Shown here piece by piece: positions 26,893-34,978 of a stretch of 53,981 nucleotides of DNA (its first letter is position 1; every line of letters starts with the position of its first letter). Under the pieces are notes generated by a model. It saw only the letters and a program-made list of their open reading frames with translations. It did no database searches and had not been told where the DNA came from. Position numbers and translations under genes: made by a program. The stretch is from assembly GCF_013401435.1 (NCBI RefSeq), contig NZ_JACBGN010000015.1:1-53981 (forward strand). Direction: 5' to 3'. The DNA comes from Streptomyces sp. BR123. GTDB taxonomy: Bacteria; Actinomycetota; Actinomycetes; Streptomycetales; Streptomycetaceae.

Positions 26893-27393
26893 GTGATGTC
26901 AATCCACCACCGGCCGCTCCGTGTCCGTGTGCCCGCCCTGTCCGCCCTGGTCGCGGCAGCCGCCCTCGCGGGCTGCTCCCCGGGCGGCGGTGCGGCCCGG
27001 GTGGACCCTCCGCCCACACCGCCTGCCGACGTCGCGGGGTTCTGCGCGGCGCTGCACAGGGAACTCCCGGAGACGGTGGCCGGTCTGGAACGGACTCCGA
27101 CCGAGCCGGAGTCCGATCTGACCGCCGCGTGGGGCGGCTCGGCGATCGTACTGCGGTGCGGTATCCCCAAGCCCGCCAAGATGGCCGATCCCGCGCAGGA
27201 AGGCGTCCACGTGAACGACGTCGCCTGGCTGCTGGAGAAGCTCGACGACGGCTCCTTCCGGTTCACGACCGGGATGCGGCTGGCGTACGCGGAGGTCCGG
27301 GTCGACAAGGAGCACGCCTCGGACGCGGGGATGCTGGTCGGGCTGTCCGCCGCGGTGTCCAAGACCGTTCCGGAGGGGATCTCCTCGTACTGA
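26893..27393 (+). CDS. DUF3515 family lipoprotein
   Basis: A 166-aa predicted lipoprotein: basic N-terminus (HHRPLRVRV), hydrophobic stretch, and lipobox LAGC with Cys28. After cleavage it would be anchored to the outer face of the membrane by the Cys. The rest fits DUF3515 (CAALHRELPETVAGLER, then WGGSAIVLRCGIPKP and GMRLAYAEVRVDKEH), a small actinobacterial family of unknown function. GTG 26893 and ATG 26896 are both possible starts. It is convergent with ddl. Confidence 0.85.
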   Translation: MMSIHHRPLRVRVPALSALVAAAALAGCSPGGGAARVDPPPTPPADVAGFCAALHRELPETVAGLERTPTEPESDLTAAWGGSAIVLRCGIPKPAKMADPAQEGVHVNDVAWLLEKLDDGSFRFTTGMRLAYAEVRVDKEHASDAGMLVGLSAAVSKTVPEGISSY

Positions 27394-27418
27394 CCCACCG
27401 GCCCGTACCGACACACCG

Positions 27419-27449
27419 ACCGCCCGCCGGGATTCCCCCGGCGGGCGGT
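27419..27449. terminator. convergent terminator between the DUF3515 gene and ddl
   Basis: A perfect 13-bp stem (27419-27431 with 27437-27449) with a 5-base loop, followed by TT on the plus strand. Confidence 0.85.
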
Positions 27450-27493
27450 TTCGCGTGTGCGGGCCGGCGGGCCGGCCGCGCCGCGGGCCGCGG

Positions 27494-28651
27494 CTAGCGC
27501 AGCCCGGTGGAGCGGCGCAGCGCCGCCTGGATCAGGCGGTCCACCAGCTCCGCGTAGGAGACGCCCGTCTCCTGCCACATCCGCGGGTACATGGAGATCG
27601 GCGTGAAGCCGGGCATGGTGTTGATCTCGTTGATGACGAAGGTGCCGTCCTCGGTGAGGAAGAAGTCGGCGCGCACCAGGCCCTCGCAGGACGCGGCCTC
27701 GAAGGCCTCGACCGCGAGCCGCTGCACCTCGGCGGTCTGCTCCGGGGTCAGCGGGGCGGGCACGATGCCCGCCGCGGAGTCGATGTACTTGGCCTCGAAG
27801 TCGTAGAAGTCGTGGCTGGAGACCGGCGGGATCTCGGCGGGCGCGCTCGCGCGCGGCCCGTCCTCGAACTCCAGCACCCCGCACTCGATCTCGCGGCCGC
27901 GCAGCAGCGCCTCCACGATGATCTTCGGGTCGTGGAGGCGGGCCTCGCGGATCGCGGCGTCCAGCCCGGAGACGTCGTCGACCTTGGTGATGCCGATGGA
28001 GGACCCGGCCCGGGCGGGCTTGACGAACAGCGGCCAGCCGTGTTCGCCGGCGAAGTCCAGGATCCGGGCCTTGGCGGCGTCCCGGTCGGCGTCCCACTCG
28101 CGGGGGCGGATGGTCAGGTACGGGCCGACGGCGAGGCCGAAGGAGGTGAAGACGCGCTTCATGTACTCCTTGTCCTGGCCGACGGCCGAGGCCAGGACGC
28201 CCGAGCCGACGTACGGGACGCCGGAGAGCTCCAGCAGGCCCTGCAGGGTGCCGTCCTCGCCGTACGGGCCGTGCAGCATCGGGAAGACGACGTCGACCTC
28301 GCCCAGGGCCTTGGGGACGGCGCCCGGCTCGGTGTAGACGACCTCGCGGCTGGCCGGGTCGACGGAGAGCACGACGCCGCCCTCGTCGGAGTCGGCGAGC
28401 TCCGCGACGCTCGGGAGCTTGCGGTCGGCGATCGCCATCCGCTCGGGCTCGTCGGCGGTCAGCGCCCACCGCCCGTCCGTGGTGATGCCGATGGGCAGCA
28501 CCTCGTACTTGGAGCGGTCGATGGCACGCAGCACGGCGCCCGCCGTGACGACCGAGATGGCGTGTTCCGAGCTGCGGCCGCCGAACACGACGGCCACGCG
28601 GGGCTTGCGGCCCTGCTGCTCAGGGGTCTGGGGGAGGTTCTCGCTGCTCAT
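27494..28651 (-). CDS. ddl: D-alanine--D-alanine ligase
   Basis: A 385-aa ATP-grasp enzyme that joins two D-Ala for peptidoglycan precursors. VAVVFGGRSSEHAISVVTAG begins the N-lobe; PMLHGPYGEDGTLQGLLEL, KPARAGSSIGI, the DFYDFEAKYIDSA loop and the final INEINTMPGFTPISMYP follow. Start ATG 28651 is chosen by homologue length; an in-frame ATG at 28675 is possible. TACCCT on the minus strand (28661-28666) 9 bases upstream could make it leaderless. It follows gpsA by 39 bases in the plsC-gpsA-ddl run, linking lipid and wall precursor supply. Confidence 0.95.
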   Translation of the reverse strand: MSSENLPQTPEQQGRKPRVAVVFGGRSSEHAISVVTAGAVLRAIDRSKYEVLPIGITTDGRWALTADEPERMAIADRKLPSVAELADSDEGGVVLSVDPASREVVYTEPGAVPKALGEVDVVFPMLHGPYGEDGTLQGLLELSGVPYVGSGVLASAVGQDKEYMKRVFTSFGLAVGPYLTIRPREWDADRDAAKARILDFAGEHGWPLFVKPARAGSSIGITKVDDVSGLDAAIREARLHDPKIIVEALLRGREIECGVLEFEDGPRASAPAEIPPVSSHDFYDFEAKYIDSAAGIVPAPLTPEQTAEVQRLAVEAFEAASCEGLVRADFFLTEDGTFVINEINTMPGFTPISMYPRMWQETGVSYAELVDRLIQAALRRSTGLR

Positions 28652-28690
28652 ATCGCCACGAGGGTACCCGCTCATACGTCCGGAATGGAG

Positions 28691-29701
28691 TCAGCGCCGT
28701 TCCGGTTTGGCGCTGCGTGCCATGAGGTCCTTCAGTGCGACCAGCGGCGGCTTGCCGTGGTGGACGATCTCGACGACCGTGTCGGTGATCGGCATGTCGA
28801 CCCCGTGGCGGCGGGCCAGATCGGCCACCGACTGGCAGGACTTGACGCCCTCGGCGGTCTGCTTGGTGACCGCGATGGTCTCCTCCAGGGTCATCCCGCG
28901 GCCGAGGTTGGTGCCGAAGGTGTGGTTCCGGGAGAGCGGCGAGGAGCAGGTGGCGACCAGGTCGCCGAGGCCCGCGAGGCCGGAGAAGGTCAGCGGGTCG
29001 GCGCCCATGGCCACGCCCAGCCGGGTGGCCTCGGCGAGCCCGCGGGTGATGAGGGAGCCCTTGGTGTTGTCGCCGAGGCCCATGCCGTCCGCGATGCCCA
29101 CGGCGAGGCCGATGACGTTCTTCACGGCGCCGCCGAGCTCGCAGCCGACGACGTCGGTGCTGGTGTACGGGCGGAAGTACGGGGTGTGGCAGGCAGCCTG
29201 GAGGCGCTGGGCGACGGCCCCGTCGGAGCAGGCGACGACCGCGGCGGCAGGCTGCCGGGCGACGATCTCGCGGGCCAGGTTGGGGCCGGTGACGACGGCG
29301 ACCCGCTCGGCGGGCACCTTGGCGACCTCCTCGATGACCTCGCTCATCCGCTTGGCCGTGCCGAGTTCGATGCCCTTCATCAGCGAGACGAGGACGGTGT
29401 CGGGCTCCAGCAGCGGAGCCCACTCGGCGAGGTTGCCGCGCAGGGTCTGGGAGGGGATGGACAGGACGGTGAAGTCGGCGCCCCGTGCGGCCTCGGCCGG
29501 GTCGGTGGTGGCGCGCAGGTTCGCCGGGAGCTCGACGCCGGGGAAGTAGTCCGGGTTGGTACGGCCGGTGTTGATGGCGTCGGCGACCTCCGGGCGCCGG
29601 GCCCACAGGGTGACCTCGCAGCCGGCGTCGGCGAGCACCATGCCGAAGGCGGTGCCCCAGGAGCCCGCCGAGAAGACGGCTGCCTTGACGGGACGCGTCA
29701 C
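28691..29701 (-). CDS. gpsA: glycerol-3-phosphate dehydrogenase [NAD(P)+]
   Basis: A 336-aa cytosolic enzyme that reduces dihydroxyacetone phosphate to sn-glycerol 3-phosphate, the phospholipid backbone. The Rossmann loop reads FSAGSWGTAFG at 10-20, so the first glycine of the usual GxGxxG is Ser11. MKGIEL, GPNLAREI, GGAVKNVIGLAVGIADG (catalytic Lys) and the GLAGLGDLVATCSS stretch are intact. Start GTG 29701 overlaps the plsC stop (GTGA), so the two are coupled: GpsA supplies the acyl acceptor for the acyltransferase upstream. Confidence 0.95.
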   Translation of the reverse strand: MTRPVKAAVFSAGSWGTAFGMVLADAGCEVTLWARRPEVADAINTGRTNPDYFPGVELPANLRATTDPAEAARGADFTVLSIPSQTLRGNLAEWAPLLEPDTVLVSLMKGIELGTAKRMSEVIEEVAKVPAERVAVVTGPNLAREIVARQPAAAVVACSDGAVAQRLQAACHTPYFRPYTSTDVVGCELGGAVKNVIGLAVGIADGMGLGDNTKGSLITRGLAEATRLGVAMGADPLTFSGLAGLGDLVATCSSPLSRNHTFGTNLGRGMTLEETIAVTKQTAEGVKSCQSVADLARRHGVDMPITDTVVEIVHHGKPPLVALKDLMARSAKPERR

Positions 29702-30450
29702 TTGGTGCCCTCCCCCGCGGCCTTGCGCCGCTGTTCCGCCCTGGCCAGGCGGTGGTCGTACGGCCGGTCGGGCGCCTGCTCGCCGCGCAGCTCCTCCAGG
29801 AGGGCGGTGATGGCCGCCATGATGGCCTCGGTGGCCTCCTTGAGGACCTCCGGGGTGGGTTCCCGGTCGTAGTACGCGGTGAGGTCCACGGGCGGCCCGG
29901 CGAGCACCTGGAGGGTCTTGCGCGGGAACAGCCGGACCTTGTTCTCCTTGGCGTACGGCGGCATGGCCAGGTTGGCGCCCCACTGGGCCACCGGGATGAC
30001 CGGCACCTTGGTCATCAGCGCGACGCGGGCGGCGCCGGTCTTGCCGGCCATCGGCCACACGTCGGGGTCTCGGGTGAGGGTGCCCTCCGGGTAGAAGGCG
30101 ACGCACTCGCCGCGCTCGATGGCGTCCACTGCGGCCCGGAACGCGTCCAGGGCGTTGGTGGTCTCGCGGTAGACGGGGATCTGGCCGGAGCCGTGCAGGA
30201 TGGCGCCGACGAACGGCACCTTGAACAGGGCGGCCTTCGCGAGGAAGCGGGGCACGCGGCCGGTGTTGTACTGGTAGTGCGCGTAGGAGAGCGGGTCCAG
30301 GTACGAGTTGTGGTTGACGGCGGTGATGAATCCGCCGTCGGCCGGAATGTGCTCCGTTCCCCGCCAGTCCCGCTTGAAAAGCACCACGAGCGGCGGTTTT
30401 GCGATGACCGCCGCCAGGCGGTACCAGAAGCCGATTCTGCGGCGGGACAC
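29698..30450 (-). CDS. plsC: 1-acyl-sn-glycerol-3-phosphate acyltransferase (PlsC-like)
   Basis: A 250-aa membrane-associated acyltransferase that makes phosphatidic acid. It has the acceptor motif NHNSYLDP (NHx4D), and the glycerophosphate motif FYPEGTLTRD. VPVIPVAQWG follows as the fourth conserved block. The N-terminal RRRIGFWYRLAAVIAKPPLVV is a hydrophobic anchor. GTG 30450 is preceded by GGAAGG at suitable distance; the longer frame has no signal. It is coupled to gpsA by a 4-base overlap. The usual length is 230-260, so it is complete. Confidence 0.93.
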   Translation of the reverse strand: MSRRRIGFWYRLAAVIAKPPLVVLFKRDWRGTEHIPADGGFITAVNHNSYLDPLSYAHYQYNTGRVPRFLAKAALFKVPFVGAILHGSGQIPVYRETTNALDAFRAAVDAIERGECVAFYPEGTLTRDPDVWPMAGKTGAARVALMTKVPVIPVAQWGANLAMPPYAKENKVRLFPRKTLQVLAGPPVDLTAYYDREPTPEVLKEATEAIMAAITALLEELRGEQAPDRPYDHRLARAEQRRKAAGEGTK

Positions 30451-30643
30451 TCGGACACCTTCCTCTGGGCTCGGGGACCGGTGCGGCTTGGGCACCTCGT
30501 CGGCCGCAAGTGTGGCCTTGGGACCGGTCCCTGTCGAGAACACCGTACGCCCCGCTCGGCCCGCCGGGGCCCCGGGCCGGGCGCAGGGGGCGACAATGGA
30601 CCGATGCATGACCGGCTCATGACCCGGCCATGGCACGCGGGGG

Positions 30644-31501
30644 GTGCCGCCGGGCACCGGAGGGAAGGGGTCCGCCACGAACGCCGTCTGGAGCCTGGTG
30701 ATCCCGCTGAAGCCCTTGGCCGTGGCCAAGAGCCGCCTCGCGGCCGCCGTGGGCGCCTCGCGGCCGGGGCTGGCGCTGGCGTTCGCACAGGACACCGTGG
30801 CGGGGGCGCTGGCCTGCCCGGCGGTGGCGGATGTGGTGGTCGTCACGGACGACCCGGCGGCGGGGGCGGAACTGGCCCGGCTGGGCGCGCGGATCGTGGC
30901 GGACGCGCCGGCCGCGGGCCTCAACGCGGCTCTCGCCCACGGGGCGCAGGAGATACGCGCGGCCCGGCCCCGGGCGGCGGTCGCCGCGATGAACGCGGAT
31001 CTCCCCGCACTGCGTCCGCCGGAATTGCTACGCGTGCTCGATGCGGCATCCGCATTTCCCCGGGCATTTCTCGCGGACGCCGCGGGAATCGGTACGACCT
31101 TGCTTTCCGCGGCACCGGAGTCGGAATTGGCACCCTCGTTCGGGGGGCCGTCGCGGGCCCGGCATTCCGCGTCGGGGGCGGCGGAAATCGCCCTCTCGGG
31201 AGTGGACAGCGTGCGCCGGGACGTGGACACGGGGGCGGACCTGCGCAGGGCGCTCTCCCTGGGCGTGGGCCCACACACGGCCCGATACAGTGCCGGTATG
31301 CAGGCGACCGCGTACACGTACGACCCCCAGACCCGCAGCGGCAGCGTGCTGCTGGACGACGGCACGCCGGTGCCGTTCGACGCCCCGGCGTTCGACGCGG
31401 GCGGGCTGCGGCTGCTGCGCCCGGGCCAGCGGGTCCGGATCGAGACCTCGGGTGCGGGCGCGAGCCTGCGGATCACCCTGGTGACCCTGCAGACGTTCTG
31501 A
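30644..31501 (+). CDS. cofC: CofC guanylyltransferase fused to a small cold-shock-like domain
   Basis: A 285-aa open frame. Residues about 14-215 fit CofC, which activates phospholactate or phosphoenolpyruvate with GTP for coenzyme F420: LVIPLKPLAVAKSRL, DVVVVTDDP, AAGLNAALAHG and MNADLPAL. From Met219 a short beta-rich region (MQATAYTYDPQTRSGSVLLD, then DGTPVPFD and LRLLRPGQRVRIE) resembles a cold-shock/OB fold. The join is in frame with no stop. A -10-like TACAGT at 31286-31291 ends 6 bases before that Met, so the tail could also be a separate leaderless gene. The GTG start at 30644 is uncertain. Confidence 0.85.
   Translation: MPPGTGGKGSATNAVWSLVIPLKPLAVAKSRLAAAVGASRPGLALAFAQDTVAGALACPAVADVVVVTDDPAAGAELARLGARIVADAPAAGLNAALAHGAQEIRAARPRAAVAAMNADLPALRPPELLRVLDAASAFPRAFLADAAGIGTTLLSAAPESELAPSFGGPSRARHSASGAAEIALSGVDSVRRDVDTGADLRRALSLGVGPHTARYSAGMQATAYTYDPQTRSGSVLLDDGTPVPFDAPAFDAGGLRLLRPGQRVRIETSGAGASLRITLVTLQTF
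31286..31291 (+). promoter_or_regulatory. internal -10 box before the cold-shock-like part of the cofC frame
   Basis: TACAGT ends 6 bases before ATG 31298, which is in frame with cofC. This is the spacing seen for leaderless genes in this genome; a clear -35 box is not seen. Confidence 0.4.
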
Positions 31502-31535
31502 CGAAGAAAACTTCTGACCTGCGATGACGCACCGC

Positions 31536-31563
31536 GGGCCGGCTCCCCTGGGGAAGCCGGCCC
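31536..31563. terminator. convergent terminator between the cofC fusion and hupS
   Basis: GGGCCGGCT (31536-31544) pairs with AGCCGGCCC (31555-31563), and an inner CCCC/GGGG adds four pairs. It lies 20 bases beyond the hupS stop. Confidence 0.82.
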
Positions 31564-31582
31564 GGCGTGTGAGACGTGTGCC

Positions 31583-32263
31583 CTACTTCTTGCGGGCGGT
31601 GGTCTTCTTCGCGGCGGTGGTGGTCTTCTTCGCAGCGGTCGAGCGCGCCGTGGCCTTCTTGGCCGGCGCCTTCTTCGCGACGGCCTTGGTGGCGGGCGCG
31701 GTCTTCTTCGCGGCGGTCGCCTTCTTGGCGGCCGTCGTCTTCTTCGCCGCGCCGGTGGTCTTGGCCGCGGTCGTCTTCTTGGCCGCGGTGGTCTTCTTCG
31801 CCGCAGCAGTCGTCTTCTTGGCCGCCGTGGCCTTCTTCGCCGCGGCCGCCGTCGTCTTCTTCACGGCCGCCTTCTTGGCGCCGGCGGTCTTCTTGGCCGC
31901 GGCCTTCTTGACCGTGGCGGAAACTCCGCCGGTCAGGCTGCCCTTGGGTGCCTTCTTCACGGCCACCTCGTCGCCCTTGGGGAGCTTCTTGGTGCCGCTG
32001 ACCAGGTCCTTGAAGCCCTGGCCCGCGCGGAAGCGGGGAACCGAGGTCTTCTTGACCCGGACGCGCTCACCCGTCTGCGGGTTGCGGGCGTAGCGGGCCG
32101 GCCGGTCCACCTTCTCGAACGAGCCGAAGCCCGTGACCGAGACCCGATCGCCTGCGACGACCGCGCGGACCATGGCGTCCAGTACCGCGTCGACAGCGTC
32201 GGCGGCCTGCTGGCGGCCACCCAGCTTGTCGGCAATCGCTTCTACGAGCTGCGCCTTGTTCAC
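31583..32263 (-). CDS. hupS: HupS-like nucleoid protein: HU domain with Lys/Ala-rich histone-like tail
   Basis: A 226-aa two-part DNA-binding protein. Residues 1-95 are a full HU domain (NKAQLVEAIADKLGGRQQAA, then VTGFGSFEKV, RYARNPQTGERV and VPRFRAGQGFKDLV). Residues about 105-226 are Lys/Ala/Thr repeats such as AAKKTTAAKKTTAAK, like the tail of eukaryotic histone H1. This matches HupS, which compacts spore nucleoids in streptomycetes. Start GTG 32263 follows AAGGGGAAG. A good promoter lies 50-80 bases upstream. The repeated tail DNA may vary in length between strains. Confidence 0.94.
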   Translation of the reverse strand: MNKAQLVEAIADKLGGRQQAADAVDAVLDAMVRAVVAGDRVSVTGFGSFEKVDRPARYARNPQTGERVRVKKTSVPRFRAGQGFKDLVSGTKKLPKGDEVAVKKAPKGSLTGGVSATVKKAAAKKTAGAKKAAVKKTTAAAAKKATAAKKTTAAAKKTTAAKKTTAAKTTGAAKKTTAAKKATAAKKTAPATKAVAKKAPAKKATARSTAAKKTTTAAKKTTARKK

Positions 32264-32315
32264 GTCTTCCCCTTCGGAGACATCGCCAGAACGAATGTGT
32301 TCAAGCTTATTTCGC

Positions 32316-32344
32316 ACGTTAGGCGGATATATACCGCAAATCAA
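32316..32344 (-). promoter_or_regulatory. hupS promoter with palindromic spacer
   Basis: On the minus strand TTGATT (32339-32344), 17 bases, TAACGT (32316-32321). The spacer contains GCGG-7-CCGC, an inverted repeat at 32323-32337 with an alternating AT core. Its position between -35 and -10 fits a regulator site. Confidence 0.6.
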
Positions 32345-32371
32345 ACACGAAACGGGCTAATCACCCTAGTG

Positions 32372-32395
32372 CCGCAACGGAAGTGCCCGTTGCGG
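32372..32395 (-). terminator. terminator of the 75-aa gene
   Basis: CCGCAACGG pairs with CCGTTGCGG (32372-32380 with 32387-32395), 9 bp and 6-base loop, 12 bases beyond the small gene stop. There is no U-run. Confidence 0.6.
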
Positions 32396-32407
32396 AGTTC
32401 CTTCGCA

Positions 32408-32635
32408 TCAGTCGCCTTCAGGGAATCGACCCTCGTCGAGGTCCTTCATCAACCTGTCCAGGCGCCTTGCCGCATCGGCGACATCATGTTTCGCCGCAGC
32501 CGTGACGACCAACAGCTTCCGGGACAGCGCCATCCTTACGCCCTCCGGGACTTGCAGTGTGCGCACCCGTGTGTGCGCTTCCTTCAACCGGTCCGCGACG
32601 AGTTGGTAGAGCTCCAGTTGACCGTCGCGTTCCAT
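32408..32635 (-). CDS. 75-aa helical protein of unknown function
   Basis: A small protein, charged and mostly helical: MERDGQLELYQLVADRLKEA, then TRVRTLQVPEGVRMALSRKL and DVADAARRLDRLMKDLDEG. No Cys, signal peptide or membrane segment. It starts at ATG 32635; no ribosome site precedes it, and CAATCT (32642-32647 on the minus strand) is placed as a leaderless -10 box. A perfect GGGGCGA/TCGCCCC repeat lies in the promoter. Its place between leuD and hupS is on the same strand as both but with terminators on either side, so it is its own unit. I do not recognise the family. Confidence 0.7.
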   Translation of the reverse strand: MERDGQLELYQLVADRLKEAHTRVRTLQVPEGVRMALSRKLLVVTAAAKHDVADAARRLDRLMKDLDEGRFPEGD

Positions 32636-32653
32636 GCACAGATTGTGCCATCT

Positions 32654-32671
32654 GGGGCGAGTTGTCGCCCC
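32654..32671. promoter_or_regulatory. inverted repeat in front of the 75-aa gene
   Basis: GGGGCGA, four bases, TCGCCCC: a perfect 7-4-7 repeat 19-36 bases upstream of the ATG, over the -35 region. Candidate operator. Confidence 0.4.
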
Positions 32672-32690
32672 ACGGGGCCTCAACACACGG

Positions 32691-32722
32691 CTGTGCCCCC
32701 CGCCGCGGGGCGGGGGGCACAG
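32691..32722 (-). terminator. leuCD terminator
   Basis: CTGTGCCCCCCGCC pairs with its full complement (32691-32704 with 32709-32722), a 14-bp stem with a 4-base loop, 50 bases beyond leuD. Confidence 0.8.
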
Positions 32723-32772
32723 TGTTGTCCGCGTGATCTTCAGAAGGCGAATAACCCCTGATCAGGCTGTAA

Positions 32773-33366
32773 TCAAGCGCGAATCGTGCGTGGCTTGAAG
32801 CCGGGCCGGGCGCTTTCGTACGCGGCGATGTCGGCTTCGTTCTGAAGGGTGAGCGAGATGTCGTCCAGGCCCTCCAGCAGACGCCACCGGGCGTTGTCGT
32901 CGAGTTCGAACTCCGCCTCGATTCCCGCCGCGCGGACCTGGCGTGCGACCAGGTCGACGGTCACCTCGGCTGCCGGGTCGGCCTCGGTCAGCTCCCACAG
33001 CCGGTCGACGGTCTCCTGCGGGAGGACGACCGTCAGCAGCCCGTTCTTCAGCGAGTTGCCGCGGAAGATGTCGGCGAAGCGGGAGGAGATGACCGTCTTG
33101 AAGCCGAAGTTCTGCAGGGCCCAGACGGCGTGCTCGCGGGAGGATCCGGTACCGAAGTCGGGGCCGGCGATCAGCACGGTGGCGCCCGCGCGCTCGGGGC
33201 GGTTGGTGATGAACTCGGGGTCCTTGCGCCAGGCCTCGAAGAGCCCGTCCTCGAACCCGTCACGGGTGATCTTCTTCAGCCAGTGGGCCGGGATGATCTG
33301 GTCGGTGTCGACGTTGCTGCGCCGCAGCGGCACGGCCCGGCCGGTGTGGGTGGTGAAGGCTTCCAT
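32773..33366 (-). CDS. leuD: 3-isopropylmalate dehydratase small subunit
   Basis: A 197-aa subunit that with LeuC isomerises 2-isopropylmalate to 3-isopropylmalate in leucine synthesis. It is the swivelling domain of the aconitase family: [27 protein letters not shown], the loop [17 protein letters not shown] that closes over substrate, and [17 protein letters not shown]. Length is typical. It begins 3 bases after the leuC stop and ends before a strong terminator. Confidence 0.97.
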   Translation of the reverse strand: MEAFTTHTGRAVPLRRSNVDTDQIIPAHWLKKITRDGFEDGLFEAWRKDPEFITNRPERAGATVLIAGPDFGTGSSREHAVWALQNFGFKTVISSRFADIFRGNSLKNGLLTVVLPQETVDRLWELTEADPAAEVTVDLVARQVRAAGIEAEFELDDNARWRLLEGLDDISLTLQNEADIAAYESARPGFKPRTIRA

Positions 33367-33369
33367 GGT

Positions 33370-34794
33370 TCAGACTCCGGCGGTGGCGTGGGCGTCGGAC
33401 AGGTCGGCGGGCGAGGCCAGGTGGCCCAGCACCGCGGTGGCGGCGGCCACCTGCGGGGAGACCAGGTGCGTACGGCCGCCCTTGCCCTGACGGCCCTCGA
33501 AGTTGCGGTTGGAGGTGGACGCGGAGCGCTCACCGGGGGCCAGTTGGTCGGGGTTCATGCCCAGGCACATGGAGCATCCGGCGTGCCGCCACTCGGCGCC
33601 GGCCTCCTTGAAGACCTGGTCCAGGCCTTCCTCGACCGCCTGGAGGGCGACGCGGACCGAGCCGGGGACGACCAGCATCCGTACGCCGTCGGCGACTTTG
33701 CGGCCCTTGACGACGTCGGCGACGGCGCGCAGGTCCTCGATCCGGCCGTTGGTGCAGGAGCCTACGAAGACGGTGTCCACCCTGATGTCGCGCAGCGGCT
33801 GCCCGGCGGTCAACCCCATGTACTCCAGGGCCTTTTCGGCGGCCAGGCGCTCCGAGGCGTCCTCGTACGAAGCCGGGTCGGGGACGCTGGCCGACAGCGG
33901 GGCGCCCTGGCCCGGGTTGGTGCCCCAGGTGACGAACGGCGACAGGGATGCGCCGTCGATGACGACCTCGGCGTCGAAGACCGCGTCCTCGTCGGTGCGC
34001 AGGGTCTTCCAGTAGGCGACCGCCGCGTCCCAGTCCTCGCCCGTCGGGGCGTGGTCGCGGCCCCGGAGGTAGTCGAAGGTGGTCTGGTCGGGGGCGATCA
34101 TGCCCGCGCGGGCGCCGGCCTCGATCGACATGTTGCACACGGTCATGCGGGCTTCCATCGACAGCTTCTCGACGGCCTCGCCGCGGTATTCGATGACGTA
34201 GCCCTGGCCGCCGCCGGTGCCGATCCTGGCGATGATCGCCAGGATCAGGTCCTTGGCGGTGACGCCCTCGGCCAGCTCGCCGGTGACGGTGATCGCCATC
34301 GTCTTGGGGCGGGCCAGCGGCAGGGTCTGGGTGGCCAGGACGTGCTCGACCTGGCTGGTGCCGATGCCGAAGGCCAGCGCACCGAACGCGCCGTGCGTGG
34401 ACGTGTGCGAGTCGCCGCAGACCACGGTGGTGCCGGGCTGGGTCAGGCCGAGCTGCGGTCCCACGACGTGGACGACGCCCTGCTCGACGTCGCCGAGCGG
34501 GTGCAGGCGTACGCCGAACTCGGCGCAGTTCTTGCGCAGCGTCTCCAGCTGGGCCCGGGAGACCGGGTCCGCGATCGGCTTGTCGATGTCGAGGGTGGGG
34601 GTGTTGTGGTCCTCGGTCGCGATGGTGAGGTCGAGACGGCGGACCTTGCGGCCGGCCTGCCGCAGGCCGTCGAAGGCCTGGGGGCTGGTCACCTCGTGCA
34701 GCAGGTGCAGATCGATGAAGAGGAGGTCGGGCTCGCCCTCGGCGCGCCGGACGACGTGGTCGTCCCAGACCTTCTCCGCGAGTGTCCTACCCAT
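33370..34794 (-). CDS. leuC: 3-isopropylmalate dehydratase large subunit
   Basis: A 474-aa aconitase-family protein carrying the catalytic [4Fe-4S] cluster. The cluster cysteines lie in VGSCTNGR and [31 protein letters not shown] and ATEDHNTPT are the other conserved blocks. Start ATG 34794 follows GGAGGGAAAGCG; the longer frame is unsupported. It is divergent from ndgR, whose IclR-type product is known in streptomycetes to control leuCD; a palindrome in the shared region is the likely site. Confidence 0.97.
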   Translation of the reverse strand: MGRTLAEKVWDDHVVRRAEGEPDLLFIDLHLLHEVTSPQAFDGLRQAGRKVRRLDLTIATEDHNTPTLDIDKPIADPVSRAQLETLRKNCAEFGVRLHPLGDVEQGVVHVVGPQLGLTQPGTTVVCGDSHTSTHGAFGALAFGIGTSQVEHVLATQTLPLARPKTMAITVTGELAEGVTAKDLILAIIARIGTGGGQGYVIEYRGEAVEKLSMEARMTVCNMSIEAGARAGMIAPDQTTFDYLRGRDHAPTGEDWDAAVAYWKTLRTDEDAVFDAEVVIDGASLSPFVTWGTNPGQGAPLSASVPDPASYEDASERLAAEKALEYMGLTAGQPLRDIRVDTVFVGSCTNGRIEDLRAVADVVKGRKVADGVRMLVVPGSVRVALQAVEEGLDQVFKEAGAEWRHAGCSMCLGMNPDQLAPGERSASTSNRNFEGRQGKGGRTHLVSPQVAAATAVLGHLASPADLSDAHATAGV

Positions 34795-34946
34795 CGCTTT
34801 CCCTCCGGCCGGCCGGTGTGGCCGGCGCTTCATAGAGATGTGGTGCGCCGATCGCCGGTACCCCACGTGCCGGACGACGGCCTCGGACCCAGTGGTTCGT
34901 GGACCCGCACATACAGACTCGCTGGTTCTTGGAAAAATTGAACTTG

Positions 34947-34965
34947 CGTTTCACAGTGTGAGACG
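34947..34965. promoter_or_regulatory. near-perfect palindrome, likely NdgR/AreB operator between leuC and ndgR
   Basis: CGTTTCACA, one base, TGTGAGACG: 8 of 9 positions are symmetric. It is 14 bases upstream of the ndgR start and 153 upstream of leuC. NdgR/AreB proteins are known to bind the leuCD-ndgR intergenic region; this is the only strong palindrome seen there. Confidence 0.55.
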
Positions 34966-34978
34966 TGAATATCGTTTC

